Source: Dongia mobilis
GTDB taxonomy: Bacteria; Pseudomonadota; Alphaproteobacteria; Dongiales; Dongiaceae
Reading direction: 5' to 3'
Length of the DNA: 64,000 nucleotides
NCBI RefSeq assembly: GCF_004363235.1
Contig: NZ_SNYW01000013.1
Span: forward strand, 124,001 to 188,000
The position numbers and the translations under genes were made by a program. Under the pieces are notes generated by a model, which was given only the letters and a program-made list of their open reading frames with translations, made no database searches and was not told the DNA's origin. Position 1 is the stretch's first letter, and every line of letters begins with the position of its first letter. Shown here piece by piece: positions 1-8,718 of this stretch.

Positions 1-362
1 ACGAGGAGGATGGGCAGGCCCAGGGCGCGGGCGAGTTCAGCGGTCGAACCGTTCTCGCGCGCAGAGAAGCCGGGGATACCGTCGAAGAGACCCATGACGC
101 CTTCGACGACAACCAGATCGCCGCGCGATGCCTGGCGCGCCAGCAGTCCGTCGAGGCCTTCGCGCCGCATCGCCCAGATGTCGAGGTTAAAACAGGGCTT
201 GCCCGTGGCAGCCGCGTGGAAGCCGGGATCGATATAGTCCGGTCCCGCCTTGCAGCCCACCACATCGATGCCGCGTGCCTTCAGCAGCGAGAGCAGGCTG
301 AGGGTCGTCAGGGTCTTGCCGCTGCCCGATGCGGGGGCGGCGATGATGAGGCCGTGCGCCAT
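1..362 (-). CDS. cobB: Cobyrinate a,c-diamide synthase, N-terminal part (cut by window edge)
   Basis: Amidates the a and c acetate side chains of the corrin ring using ATP and glutamine; cytoplasmic. About 120 N-terminal residues are present and the reading frame leaves the window at position 1. The ATP-grasping P-loop is visible as APASGSGKT at residues 9-17, followed by the family segment GCKAGPDYIDPGFH near residue 37 and VVEGVMGLFDG near residue 88. The glutaminase half lies outside the window. The gene begins 12 bases after the stop of cobA on the same strand, so the two are probably co-transcribed. The aerobic-pathway homologue (CobB, acting on hydrogenobyrinate) and the anaerobic CbiA share these motifs, so the exact substrate is inferred from the surrounding genes. 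Confidence 0.93.
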   Translation of the reverse strand, partial: MAHGLIIAAPASGSGKTLTTLSLLSLLKARGIDVVGCKAGPDYIDPGFHAAATGKPCFNLDIWAMRREGLDGLLARQASRGDLVVVEGVMGLFDGIPGFSARENGSTAELARALGLPILL

Positions 363-374
363 GAAAGGCGTCGC

Positions 375-1214
375 TCAGCCGGTCTGGTCGCGGCGGCGCA
401 GGCCGAGCGGATCGGGTTCCAGCCGGCGGCCCTGCAGGGCGCCCATCCAATCCATCGCCGCCCGCAGGCGCACCACCTCGCCCACCACCACCATGGCCGG
501 CGGCTCGATGCCGGCCGCTTCCACCTCGGCCGCCGCCCGCGAGAGGGTCGTTTCCAACACCGCCTGATCGGCCGTCGTGGCGCGCGCCACGACGGCGACC
601 GGCGTCGTCGCGGACCGGCCGCCGGCCATCAGGCGCTCGGCAATGCGCCCCAGATGCTTCAATGCCATGTAAAGCACGATCACCGGGGCACCCCTGGCGA
701 GCGAGGCCCAATCGACCGAATCCGGCACCTCGCCTGTGGCGTCATGGCCGGTGACGAAGGCGACCGCCGAATTGACCTCGCGATGCGTCACCGGAATGCC
801 GGCATAGGCCAGGCCGCCGATGCCGGCGGAAATGCCAGGGACGATGCGGAAGGGAATGCCGGATTCGACCAGGGTGAGCGCTTCCTCGCCGCCGCGGCCG
901 AAGACGAAGGGATCGCCGCCCTTCAGGCGCAGCACGCGCTTGCCCTCGCGCGCCAGTTGTACGAGGCGCAGCGAAATATCGGGCTGCTTTGCAGACGGCT
1001 TGCCGCCGCGCTTGCCGGCATATTCGAGGACGGCGCCGGGGCGCGCGAGATCGAGGATCGACCGATCCACCAGCGCGTCATAGACGATGACATCGGCCGA
1101 CCCCAGAGCCTTCACCGCCAGCAGGGTCAGCAGGCCGGGGTCGCCCGGCCCGGCTCCGGTCAGCCAGACCCAGCCCGGCTCCATTTCCGGCAATGTCGCA
1201 AATAGCTTATCCAT
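375..1214 (-). CDS. cobA: Uroporphyrinogen-III C-methyltransferase
   Basis: Adds methyl groups from SAM to C2 and C7 of uroporphyrinogen III to give precorrin-2, the entry to B12 and siroheme. From the ATG at 1214 the protein is 279 residues, the usual length. The SAM-binding glycine loop TGAGPGDPGLLT is at residues 19-30, and LRLKGGDPFVFGRGGEE lies near residue 100; both are diagnostic of SUMT. There is no CysG-type siroheme synthase domain, so this is a stand-alone CobA. A GTG at 1244 would add ten residues, but the ATG fits the family start better; neither has a strong ribosome binding site. It is transcribed divergently from cbiD and ahead of cobB. Confidence 0.95.
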   Translation of the reverse strand: MDKLFATLPEMEPGWVWLTGAGPGDPGLLTLLAVKALGSADVIVYDALVDRSILDLARPGAVLEYAGKRGGKPSAKQPDISLRLVQLAREGKRVLRLKGGDPFVFGRGGEEALTLVESGIPFRIVPGISAGIGGLAYAGIPVTHREVNSAVAFVTGHDATGEVPDSVDWASLARGAPVIVLYMALKHLGRIAERLMAGGRSATTPVAVVARATTADQAVLETTLSRAAAEVEAAGIEPPAMVVVGEVVRLRAAMDWMGALQGRRLEPDPLGLRRRDQTG

Positions 1215-1284
1215 AGCGGCCCAAATTAGCGCAGTATCCGCCACTGACTAGCCCGCAAAAGACATCCGCCCATACAATTGCGTC

Positions 1285-2412
1285 ATGGCTGCCGAAACCG
1301 AGAACCCGCCCACCCAAAACACCAAGCGCCGCCCCGATGGCCCCCTGCGCAAGGGCTGGACCACCGGATGTTGCGCCACGGCAGCCACCAAGGCGGCTTT
1401 TTCCGCCCTTTTGACCGGAAAATTCGCCGATTCAGTGACGATTACCCTGCCCAAGGGCGAAAAACCCGTCTTTTCCCTGCTGGAACCGGTGCTTTCGGGC
1501 GATTTTGCCGAGGTCGGCATCATCAAGGACGCCGGTGACGACCCAGATGTCACCCATGGTGCCCATATCCGCGCCCGGGTACGGCACCTCGCCCCGGGCT
1601 CGGGCACGGTGTTCAGGGCCGGTGCCGGCGTCGGCACGGTGACCAAGGCCGGCCTGCCGATCCCGCCCGGCGAGCCCGCCATCAACCCGGCCCCCCGCGC
1701 CATGATCGAAGGCGTGCTCGAAGAAGTCGCCGCCGCCCATGCCACCCATGCCGATGCCGAGGTGACCATCTCGGTCATCGGCGGCGCGGAGATTGCGAAG
1801 CAGACCTGGAACCCGCGCCTTGGCATCGTCGGCGGCATCTCGATCCTCGGCACCACCGGGATCGTGCATCCCTTTTCCTGTGCTGCCTGGATCGCCTCGA
1901 TCCATCGCGGCATCGACGTGATCCGGGCGGCCGGCCTTGCCCATGCCGCCGCCTGTACCGGCTCCACCACCGAAGCGGCCGTCGAGAAGCGCCATCACCT
2001 GCCGGAGATCGCCTTCATCGACATGGGCGATTTTGCCGGCGGCGTGCTCAAATACCTGCGCCACCATCCGATCCCGCGCCTGACACTTGCGGGCGGATTT
2101 GCCAAGATGGCCAAGCTGGCGGAAGGCCATCTCGATCTCCATTCCGGCCGCAGCCAGGTCGATCTGGCGCGGATCGCCCGGCGCGCATTGGATCTCGGCG
2201 CCAGCGCGGATGTGGCCGAGCGCATCCGTGCCGGCAATACGGCGATGGAAGCACTGGAAATCTGCGCGGCATCCGGCATCCCGATTGGCGGCGACATCGC
2301 ACGGTCGGCGAAAGGCGTCGCCCTCGCCGAGGCTGACGGCAAGATCGACATCGAATTGCTGGTCTATGACCGCAAGGGCAACCTCGTCGGCGAAGCGGGG
2401 TTTGGCAGCTAG
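1285..2412 (+). CDS. cbiD: Cobalt-precorrin-5B C1-methyltransferase
   Basis: Methylates C1 of the corrin macrocycle during ring contraction. 375 residues. Family landmarks are GWTTGCCATAATKAA near residue 24, a SAM-site region around WNPRLGIVGGISILGTTGIV near residue 172, and HLPEIAFIDMGDFAG near residue 235. It is the only plus-strand gene in the first 5 kb and is divergent from cobA. Its TAG stop overlaps the TAG stop of the convergent MFS gene (2409-2412). CbiD belongs to the anaerobic pathway by name but is common in alphaproteobacteria that otherwise use Cob-type enzymes. That makes this a mixed cluster. Confidence 0.95.
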   Translation: MAAETENPPTQNTKRRPDGPLRKGWTTGCCATAATKAAFSALLTGKFADSVTITLPKGEKPVFSLLEPVLSGDFAEVGIIKDAGDDPDVTHGAHIRARVRHLAPGSGTVFRAGAGVGTVTKAGLPIPPGEPAINPAPRAMIEGVLEEVAAAHATHADAEVTISVIGGAEIAKQTWNPRLGIVGGISILGTTGIVHPFSCAAWIASIHRGIDVIRAAGLAHAAACTGSTTEAAVEKRHHLPEIAFIDMGDFAGGVLKYLRHHPIPRLTLAGGFAKMAKLAEGHLDLHSGRSQVDLARIARRALDLGASADVAERIRAGNTAMEALEICAASGIPIGGDIARSAKGVALAEADGKIDIELLVYDRKGNLVGEAGFGS

Positions 2413-3656
2413 ATCGAGCGCAGCCGGCGCACAGCCGAGAAGAACGCCACCACCGGTGCGAGGGCATAGCCGGCAATGGCGATCCAGAGCACCGGATCGA
2501 TGCCGTAACGTTCGGCGACGACGCCGGCCAGCAGCGCGGCAAACGGTACCGGGGCATCGTTGACAAGGCGCGTCGTGGCACCGGCGCGGCCCAGCAATTC
2601 GGGCGCCACGCGCTGCTGGCGCAGGGTCCGTTCCAGCACCGCGAAATAGCCTGTGCTGCCATCGGCAAGGCATTGCTGCAGGATGAGGAGCGGCACCACC
2701 AGGAGCGGCGAGACGCCCAGCATGACACCCGCCAGCGGCACACAGGCAAGGCCCATGGTCTTTGCCGCAAAAGCCAGGATGAGACCGGGCCCGACGGGCA
2801 GGCGGGTGGCCAGGCGCGGGACCGCCGCCGCCCCGATCAGGCTTGCCGCCCCGCCCGTCGCCACGATGACGCCGAGCACCAGGGGCGAAACGCCGAGATC
2901 GCGCACCAGATAGAGCACATAGAATGGGGCCAGCATGGCGCCAAAGAATGTCCGGATGAATCGGGCATAGAGCAGCGGCCGCAACACGGAATCGCGCCAC
3001 ATGACGCGAAGGCCGTCGCCGATCTCGCGCCGGAAGTCGGGACGCGTTGCAATTGCCGGTGCCGTTTCGCGCACCCCGATCCGCAGCAGGAAAACGGCCG
3101 ACAGCAGATAGGAAAGGGCATTGACCAGGATGGTGAGCGGCGCGCCGATCACCTGGACCAGCAGCCCGCCCAGGGGCGGCCCCACGATCTCGGTGCTGGC
3201 ATCGGTCGCTTCCTTGGCGGCGTTGGCCTTGAGGATATGCCCCCGGCCGACAAGGCCCGGCAGGTAGGCCTGGTCGGCGATGTCGAAGGCCAGCGTCGCC
3301 GCCGAGACGAGGAAGGCGACGAGACAGAGTTGGGTGATGCTGAGGAGGTCCAGGAGGGCCGCCATCGGCACACTGAGCAGGACGAGGCAGCGCAGCAGGT
3401 CGCTCCAGATCATCATCGGCCGGCGCCGGATGCGGTCGAGCAGGGCGCCGGCATGGAGCGCCAGCAGGATGGTGGGGAGGGTGTTGGCGATGGTAATCGA
3501 ACTCATCGCCAGCGGCCCCGCCCCCAGCGCCAGCACGGCGGTCAATGGCAGGGCCTCGCGCGCGATCTTGGCACCGAGATGGGAGATGCCGAGGGCGGCG
3601 ATGAGATGGCGGAAATCCGGCCGGCGCCACAGCTCTGCGCGCGGCTCCATTTCCAT
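2409..3656 (-). CDS. MFS transporter (EntS/MFS_3-like) inside the cob operon
   Basis: A 415-residue major facilitator with about 12 hydrophobic segments. It resembles the MFS_3 group that contains the enterobactin exporter EntS. The start is the ATG at 3656 (MEMEPRAELWRRPDF); upstream codons in this frame belong to cobM read in another frame. Typical motifs are a loop between segments 2 and 3 with DRIRRRPMMIWSD and a conserved VGPPLGGLLVQ in segment 5. Only 5 bases separate it from the cobM stop, so it is the last gene of the GFA-cobE-cobM-MFS operon. The location suggests export or uptake of a corrinoid, cobalt complex or siderophore-like compound, but the substrate cannot be read from the sequence. 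Confidence 0.85.
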   Translation of the reverse strand: MEMEPRAELWRRPDFRHLIAALGISHLGAKIAREALPLTAVLALGAGPLAMSSITIANTLPTILLALHAGALLDRIRRRPMMIWSDLLRCLVLLSVPMAALLDLLSITQLCLVAFLVSAATLAFDIADQAYLPGLVGRGHILKANAAKEATDASTEIVGPPLGGLLVQVIGAPLTILVNALSYLLSAVFLLRIGVRETAPAIATRPDFRREIGDGLRVMWRDSVLRPLLYARFIRTFFGAMLAPFYVLYLVRDLGVSPLVLGVIVATGGAASLIGAAAVPRLATRLPVGPGLILAFAAKTMGLACVPLAGVMLGVSPLLVVPLLILQQCLADGSTGYFAVLERTLRQQRVAPELLGRAGATTRLVNDAPVPFAALLAGVVAERYGIDPVLWIAIAGYALAPVVAFFSAVRRLRSI

Positions 3657-3661
3657 GGCGC

Positions 3662-4420
3662 CTATTCCGGCCGGTAGAGATGCTGGTGGGCGGCGTTGTA
3701 GAGCTGGCTGTCCTTGAAATCGGCCGGGCCGAAGACGCGGCCGACGAAGATCAGCGCCGTACGCCTGATGTCGCCGCCAGCGATCTTGTCCGCGATATCG
3801 GCAAGCGTGCCGCGCACCACCGCCTCGTCCGGCCAGGAAGCCCGATAGACCACGACGGCCGGGCAATCGAGGCCATAAAAGGGCGCCAGCTCAGCCACCA
3901 CCTTGTCGATGCTCTTGACCGAGAGATGCAGCGCCAGAGTGGCTCCCGATTGGCCGAGGGTCTTCAGGTCCTCGCGCGGCGGCATCGGCGAGGACGCCCC
4001 CTGCACACGCGTGAGGATGATGGTCTGACTGACCTCGGGCAGCGTCAGTTCCGCCTTGAGAAGTGCTGCCGCCGCCGCGAAGGCGGGCACGCCAGGGACC
4101 ACATCATAGGGAATGCCGAGCCCGTCCAGTCGCCGCATCTGCTCGCCGATGGCGCCATAGATCGAGGGATCGCCGGAATGGACCCGGGCGACATCCTGGC
4201 CAGCCGCATGCGCCTTTTGCATCTCGGCGATGATCTCGTCGAGATGGAGCGGCGCCGTGTCGATTACCCGCGCATCTTCCCGCGCCAGGGCGACGATCGC
4301 CCTGGGCACCAGGGAACCGGCATAGAGCACCACCGGCGCCGCGGCGATCAGGCGCTGGCCCTTGACCGTGATGAGGTCGGGGTCGCCGGGCCCCGCGCCG
4401 ATGAAGTGAACGATGCTCAT
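3662..4420 (-). CDS. cobM: Precorrin-4 C11-methyltransferase
   Basis: SAM-dependent methylation of C11 of precorrin-4 (or cobalt-precorrin-4). 252 residues from the ATG at 4420. The tetrapyrrole methylase signature VHFIGAGPGDPDLITVKG is at the very N-terminus, followed by VLYAGSLVP, the ARVHSGDPSIYGAIGEQ segment near residue 82 and the VVPGVPAFAAAAA segment near 107, all characteristic of CobM/CbiF. It lies 8 bases downstream of cobE and 5 bases upstream of the MFS gene. Confidence 0.96.
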   Translation of the reverse strand: MSIVHFIGAGPGDPDLITVKGQRLIAAAPVVLYAGSLVPRAIVALAREDARVIDTAPLHLDEIIAEMQKAHAAGQDVARVHSGDPSIYGAIGEQMRRLDGLGIPYDVVPGVPAFAAAAALLKAELTLPEVSQTIILTRVQGASSPMPPREDLKTLGQSGATLALHLSVKSIDKVVAELAPFYGLDCPAVVVYRASWPDEAVVRGTLADIADKIAGGDIRRTALIFVGRVFGPADFKDSQLYNAAHQHLYRPE

Positions 4421-4428
4421 GAGCGCCC

Positions 4429-4839
4429 TTATCCGCGATTCGGGTCCCTGGCGGCAATGGCGCAGGTCACGCCCCGCGCCGCCTGCTTCGCCAGGACCAG
4501 CACCGCTTCCGGGCCGGCGGCGGCCAAGGCCGCCGCCTCGGCAACGCCATGGCAGCCGATGCGCCGAAACAGATCCTCGGACGGGTGCAGGAGGCGCGGT
4601 GTCTCCAATTCGAGTCGCGCCGCCGGATAGAACGTCGCCGCGACGCCGAAATGCTGCGCCAGTCGAACGACCAGCCCGACGGCGCGACGGCTCTCGATGC
4701 TGGCAACCGCGTCGAGGTCGCGCTGGGCGCATGCCGCCCGTTTCAGGCAATCATCCGCCAGTGCCACAAGTTCGGCAAATGCAACCCCGCTTTCATGGCC
4801 GATTCCGAGAACGATCCTCACGCTTCGTCGCCGCCCCAT
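4429..4839 (-). CDS. cobE: CobE / CbiG C-terminal-domain cobalamin biosynthesis protein
   Basis: A 136-residue protein equal to the C-terminal domain of CbiG (PF01890 family), the arrangement called CobE in aerobic-pathway organisms. Visible landmarks are GIGHESGVAFAEL near residue 12, SIESRRAVGLVVRLA near 48 and GCHGVAEAAALAAAG near 94. CobE binds precursor corrins and assists the pathway; its chemistry is poorly understood. The ATG at 4839 overlaps the end of the GFA gene by 22 bases. A GTG at 4821 overlapping the GFA stop (GTGA) is an equally reasonable, translationally coupled start. Confidence 0.9.
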   Translation of the reverse strand: MGRRRSVRIVLGIGHESGVAFAELVALADDCLKRAACAQRDLDAVASIESRRAVGLVVRLAQHFGVAATFYPAARLELETPRLLHPSEDLFRRIGCHGVAEAAALAAAGPEAVLVLAKQAARGVTCAIAARDPNRG

Positions 4840-5276
4840 TTCTCTTCGGGCACCGGACCGGCGGTATCATGGAGGTGGCGCGGCAGGGAATCGGCTGTGT
4901 CGAACCAGGGAATTCTCTCCGCCGTGAAGAAGTGCGCGGTCGGTACCAGCGCCTCGGGGTGATCGAAGGCACCGATGTTGAGGTGGATTTCGCCGGGGTA
5001 TTTCAGTGCCTGGTAGGCAAGCGGGGTACCGCAGCGACGGCAGAACGAGCGGGTGACACCGGGCGAGGATTGGTAGCGACCGGGCTGTGCGCGGCCCGAC
5101 CAGCGGAATTTTTCCGGTGCCGTTGGAAAGACGGCGAAGGTCGCAACCGCCGCCGCGGTATGCCGGCGGCAGGAGGCGCAGTGGCAGTGGAAGACCGCGC
5201 GCGGATAGCCGATCGCGTCAAAGCGAACTTCGCCGCACAGGCAGCCACCCTGGTGTTTTACGCTCTGTGGTGCCAT
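4818..5276 (-). CDS. GFA-family zinc protein (glutathione-dependent formaldehyde-activating-like)
   Basis: 152 residues with the GFA zinc ligands in order: CxC at residues 12 and 14, CHCxxC at 31, 33 and 36, and CRRC at 79 and 82. The family is named after a proposed formaldehyde-glutathione catalyst, but most members have no proven activity. The start at 5276 has a strong ribosome binding site, GAGGAGG. It heads the minus-strand cobE-cobM-MFS operon and overlaps cobE, an unusual position for a GFA protein. A real formaldehyde system (frmA-fghA) is encoded separately at 57566-59514, so formaldehyde need not be its substrate. Confidence 0.9.
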   Translation of the reverse strand: MAPQSVKHQGGCLCGEVRFDAIGYPRAVFHCHCASCRRHTAAAVATFAVFPTAPEKFRWSGRAQPGRYQSSPGVTRSFCRRCGTPLAYQALKYPGEIHLNIGAFDHPEALVPTAHFFTAERIPWFDTADSLPRHLHDTAGPVPEEKWGGDEA

Positions 5277-5372
5277 ACCGACCTCCTCGTGCCCTTGTGA
5301 CACCTGCAATTCGGGGGCAGCATAGCACTCGGTGCTTGACGGAACAGCCCGGATGCAGTTCATCGCCACCCC

Positions 5373-6344
5373 ATGTCCGATTTCATTCACCCTGCCGCCC
5401 TGCTGATTGCCATCGCCGCGGACGCGATCCTGGGTGAGCCCGGCTGGCTCTATCGCCGGATCGCCCATCCCGTCGTCGCCATCGGCGCCGTGATCGGCTG
5501 GGCCGACCGACGCTTCAACCGGCCGAGTGCCACACCCGGCCGGCAACGCCTCAACGGGTCGATCCTCGCTTTCCTGCTGGTAGCCGGTGCTTTCGTCCTT
5601 GGCTGGCTGCTGCAGGCCCTGTTGCTGGCCCTGCCCTGGGGGCCGCTCTGGCTGGGCCTCACCATGTCGACGCTGATCGCGCAACGCAGCCTCTATGTCC
5701 ATGTGGCAGATGTCGCCTCGGCGCTGGAACTGTCCGGCGTCGAGGGCGGGCGCATTGCGGTGGCGCGAATCGTCGGGCGCGACCCCGAGCGGCTGGACGA
5801 GGCGGGGGTGTCCCGCGCCGCCATCGAAAGCCTCGCCGAGAATTTTTCGGACGGCGTCGTGGCGCCGGTCTTCTGGGGCCTCGTTCTGGGCCTGCCCGGC
5901 CTGCTTGCCTACAAGGCGCTCAACACGGCCGACAGCATGATCGGCCACAAAACGCCACGGCACCAGCATTTCGGTTGGGCCGCGGCCCGGGCCGATGACT
6001 GGGCCAACCTGCCGGCTTCGCGTATCTCTGCGCTGCTGCTGGTTCTGGCAGCCCTTGTCCAGCGCGGCGCCGCCGCCAGCGCTGCCATGCGGGCCGTTTG
6101 GCGCGATGCGCGGCGGCACAAATCACCCAATGCCGGCTGGCCGGAAGCGGCCCTGGCCGGCGCCCTCGGTTTCGCCATTGCGGGGCCCCGCATCTATCAC
6201 GGCCAGCTCCGCCCGGACCCCTGGATGAATGACGGTGGCCGCTGGCAATTGCGGGCGGCCGACATCCGGACTGGATTGGCCCTTTATCTTCGCGCCTGCA
6301 TCATTCTGGCCATTCCGGTGGCGGTTTGCGCGGCAATTGCCTGA
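5373..6344 (+). CDS. cbiB: Adenosylcobinamide-phosphate synthase (CbiB/CobD)
   Basis: Integral membrane enzyme that joins aminopropanol phosphate to adenosylcobyric acid. 323 residues with several hydrophobic segments. Landmarks are DAILGEPGWLYRRIAHPV near residue 17, SLAENFSDGVVAPVFWGL near residue 154, and YKALNTADSMIGHK near 181, all highly conserved in this family. It stands alone on the plus strand, divergent from the GFA gene across 96 bases. That gap shows no recognisable cobalamin riboswitch. In Pseudomonas/Rhodobacter nomenclature the same protein is CobD. Confidence 0.96.
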   Translation: MSDFIHPAALLIAIAADAILGEPGWLYRRIAHPVVAIGAVIGWADRRFNRPSATPGRQRLNGSILAFLLVAGAFVLGWLLQALLLALPWGPLWLGLTMSTLIAQRSLYVHVADVASALELSGVEGGRIAVARIVGRDPERLDEAGVSRAAIESLAENFSDGVVAPVFWGLVLGLPGLLAYKALNTADSMIGHKTPRHQHFGWAAARADDWANLPASRISALLLVLAALVQRGAAASAAMRAVWRDARRHKSPNAGWPEAALAGALGFAIAGPRIYHGQLRPDPWMNDGGRWQLRAADIRTGLALYLRACIILAIPVAVCAAIA

Positions 6345-6433
6345 TTTAAGTCAGGAAACATGCCCTTCCCCTTTAATTCCGCGCCAATTCATGTCAGCCT
6401 GCATGTCAGCAAGCGGGGAGAGATGCTGGCGCC

Positions 6434-8710
6434 ATGAATACCAAGAAGCCTACCATAACTGAGGAAGATGCCCTCCAGTTCCATGTAACGGGCCGGCCCG
6501 GCAAGATCGAGATCATCGCCTCGAAGCCGCTCACCACCCAGCGCGACCTCTCCCTCGCTTATTCACCCGGCGTCGCCTATCCCTGCCTCCACATCGCCAA
6601 GGACCCCAACACCGCATATGACTATACCGCCAAGGGCAATCTGGTGGCGGTCATCTCGAACGGCACGGCGGTCCTCGGCCTCGGCGATCTCGGCGCCCTC
6701 GCCTCCAAGCCCGTGATGGAGGGCAAGGCGGTGCTTTTCAAGCGCTTCGCCGACATCGATTCCATCGACCTCGAGGTCGACACCAAGGACGTCACCGAAT
6801 TCGTCAACAGCGTGCGCTATCTCGGCCCTTCGTTCGGCGGCATCAACCTTGAGGACATCAAGGCGCCGGAATGCTTCATCATCGAGCAGCAATTGCGCGA
6901 GCTGATGGACATCCCGGTCTTCCACGATGACCAGCACGGCACCGCCATCATCGCGGCGGCCGGCCTCCTCAATGCGCTGCACCTGACGGGCCGCGATCTC
7001 AAGGACGTGAAGCTGGTGGTGAACGGCGCCGGTGCTGCCTCGATCGCCTGCGTCGAACTGGTAAAGGCGATGGGGATGCCGCATGACAATGCGATCCTCT
7101 GCGACACCAAGGGCGTCATCTACCAGGGCCGCACCGAAGGCATGAACCAGTGGAAATCGGCCCATGCGGTCAAGACCAAGGCGCGCAGCCTGGAAGAGGC
7201 GATGGAAGGTGCCGACGTGTTCTTCGGCCTGTCCGTCAAGGGCGCCGTCACCCAGGCGATGGTGAAGTCGATGGCCGAGAAGCCGATCATCTTCGCCATG
7301 GCGAATCCGGATCCCGAGATCACGCCGGAGGAGGTGGCCGCGGTGCGCTCGGATGCCATCGTCGCCACAGGCCGCAGCGATTACGCGAACCAGGTCAACA
7401 ACGTCCTCGGCTTTCCCTATATCTTCCGCGGCGCCCTCGACGTGCGCGCCTCCACCATCAACGACCAGATGAAGATCGCGGCGGCCCATGCCATCGCCGA
7501 ACTGGCCCGCCAGGATGTGCCGGACGAGGTCGACGCCGCCTATTCCGGCCGGCGCCTGCGGTTCGGCCCGGAATACATCATCCCGGTGCCGTTCGACCCC
7601 AGGCTCATCACCTATGTACCGCCGGCGGTCGCCAAGGCGGCGATGGATAGCGGCGTGGCGCGCAAGCCGATCATCGACATGGAGGCCTATGTGGCCTCGC
7701 TGGCCGGGCGCCTCGATCCTGCCGCCGGTTCGCTGCAGCTCATCTTCGAGCGCGTGCGCCACAACCCGAAGCGCGTCGTCTTCGCCGAGGGCGAGGAGGA
7801 AAAGGTGATCCGCGCCGCCATCGCCTTCCGCGCCGCCGGCTATGGCACGCCGGTCCTGGTGGGCCGGCCCGAGCGCATCGCCGAGACCATCAGGGCGCAG
7901 GGGCTGCACGATGCCCAGGGCCTGGAGATCGTCAATGCGGCGACGACGCCGCACCGCCAGCATTATCACGACATGCTCTATGAGCGCCTGCAGCGCCGCG
8001 GCATCCTTTCCCGCGACGTGCAGCGCATGGTGAACCAGGACCGCAACGTCTTCGCCGCCTGCATGGTGGCGGCCGGCCATGCCGACGCCATGGTCACCGG
8101 GGTGACGCGCAGCTTCAATGTCTGCCTCGAGGATGTCACCAAGGTCATCGACGTGCGGCCGGGCCAGACCCTGATGGGGCTTTCGATCCTGGTGGCAGGC
8201 GGGCGTACCGTGCTGCTGGCCGACACCCATGTGCATGAACTGCCCTCGGCCGAGCAATTGGCGGATTTCGCTGTGCAATCCGCCAATATTGCCCGGCAAT
8301 TGGGACATGAGCCGCGCGTCGCCTTCCTCTCCTTCTCGAATTTCGGCAATCCGCCGCGCGAAAAGGCGGTACGCATCCGCGAGGCGGTCCTGGTGATGGA
8401 CCAGCGCCGGGTCGATTTCGAATATGACGGCGAGATGCAGTCGAACGTGGCCTTGAATTACGGCCTGATGAAGGAGCTCTATCCCTTCTGCCGCCTCAAT
8501 GGCCCCGCCAATATCCTGATCATGCCGGCGCTGCATTCGGCCAATATCGTTGCCAATCTGATGCAGGAAATGGGCGGTACGTCCTTCGGGCCGATCCTGG
8601 TCGGCCTGTCGAAGCCGGCCCAGATCGTGCAGACCGGCGCCACCGTGAACGAGATCGTCACCGCCGCCGCCTTCGCCGCCCTGGCGACGACGCCGCTCAG
8701 CACCCGCTGA
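6434..8710 (+). CDS. maeB: NADP-type malic enzyme with C-terminal phosphotransacetylase domain
   Basis: Oxidative decarboxylation of malate to pyruvate with NAD(P). The 758-residue length is typical of MaeB. The malic N-terminal domain (about 18-150) contains [18 protein letters not shown]. The NAD-binding domain (about 160-400) contains [20 protein letters not shown] and the nucleotide loop [12 protein letters not shown]. The C-terminal PTA_PTB domain (about 430-750) includes [16 protein letters not shown]; in characterised homologues it is usually regulatory, binding acetyl-CoA, rather than catalytic. A purine-rich stretch at 6415-6422 is 12 or more bases from the start, and a four-codon ORF (6423-6437) ends across the maeB ATG. 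The gene is single and ends in a strong hairpin shared with the convergent neighbour. Confidence 0.96.
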   Translation: MNTKKPTITEEDALQFHVTGRPGKIEIIASKPLTTQRDLSLAYSPGVAYPCLHIAKDPNTAYDYTAKGNLVAVISNGTAVLGLGDLGALASKPVMEGKAVLFKRFADIDSIDLEVDTKDVTEFVNSVRYLGPSFGGINLEDIKAPECFIIEQQLRELMDIPVFHDDQHGTAIIAAAGLLNALHLTGRDLKDVKLVVNGAGAASIACVELVKAMGMPHDNAILCDTKGVIYQGRTEGMNQWKSAHAVKTKARSLEEAMEGADVFFGLSVKGAVTQAMVKSMAEKPIIFAMANPDPEITPEEVAAVRSDAIVATGRSDYANQVNNVLGFPYIFRGALDVRASTINDQMKIAAAHAIAELARQDVPDEVDAAYSGRRLRFGPEYIIPVPFDPRLITYVPPAVAKAAMDSGVARKPIIDMEAYVASLAGRLDPAAGSLQLIFERVRHNPKRVVFAEGEEEKVIRAAIAFRAAGYGTPVLVGRPERIAETIRAQGLHDAQGLEIVNAATTPHRQHYHDMLYERLQRRGILSRDVQRMVNQDRNVFAACMVAAGHADAMVTGVTRSFNVCLEDVTKVIDVRPGQTLMGLSILVAGGRTVLLADTHVHELPSAEQLADFAVQSANIARQLGHEPRVAFLSFSNFGNPPREKAVRIREAVLVMDQRRVDFEYDGEMQSNVALNYGLMKELYPFCRLNGPANILIMPALHSANIVANLMQEMGGTSFGPILVGLSKPAQIVQTGATVNEIVTAAAFAALATTPLSTR

Positions 8711-8718
8711 GCGGCGTC
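8689..8718. terminator. Bidirectional hairpin spanning the stop codons of maeB and the YczE gene
   Basis: Perfect 12-base inverted repeat, GACGCCGCTCAG then CTGAGCGGCGTC, with a six-base loop. It covers the last codons and stop of maeB and reaches into the stop of the convergent gene. There is no U-tract, so termination in either direction is inferred from position and stem strength. Confidence 0.6.

Noticed and set aside
1432-3630. Long minus-strand open frame of 732 codons over cbiD and the MFS gene
   Set aside because: It is a GC-rich shadow of two well-supported genes, with no start signal or recognisable domain.
5277-5372. Possible cobalamin riboswitch before cbiB, or in the cobA-cbiD gap
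   Set aside because: No B12-box-like sequence or suitable hairpins were found; the intergenic regions are under 100 bases, too short for the full element.
6563-8536. Open frame of 657 codons opposite maeB
   Set aside because: Its sequence is rich in Arg, His, Gly and Asp in a pattern typical of antisense reading of GC-rich genes; maeB is certain.
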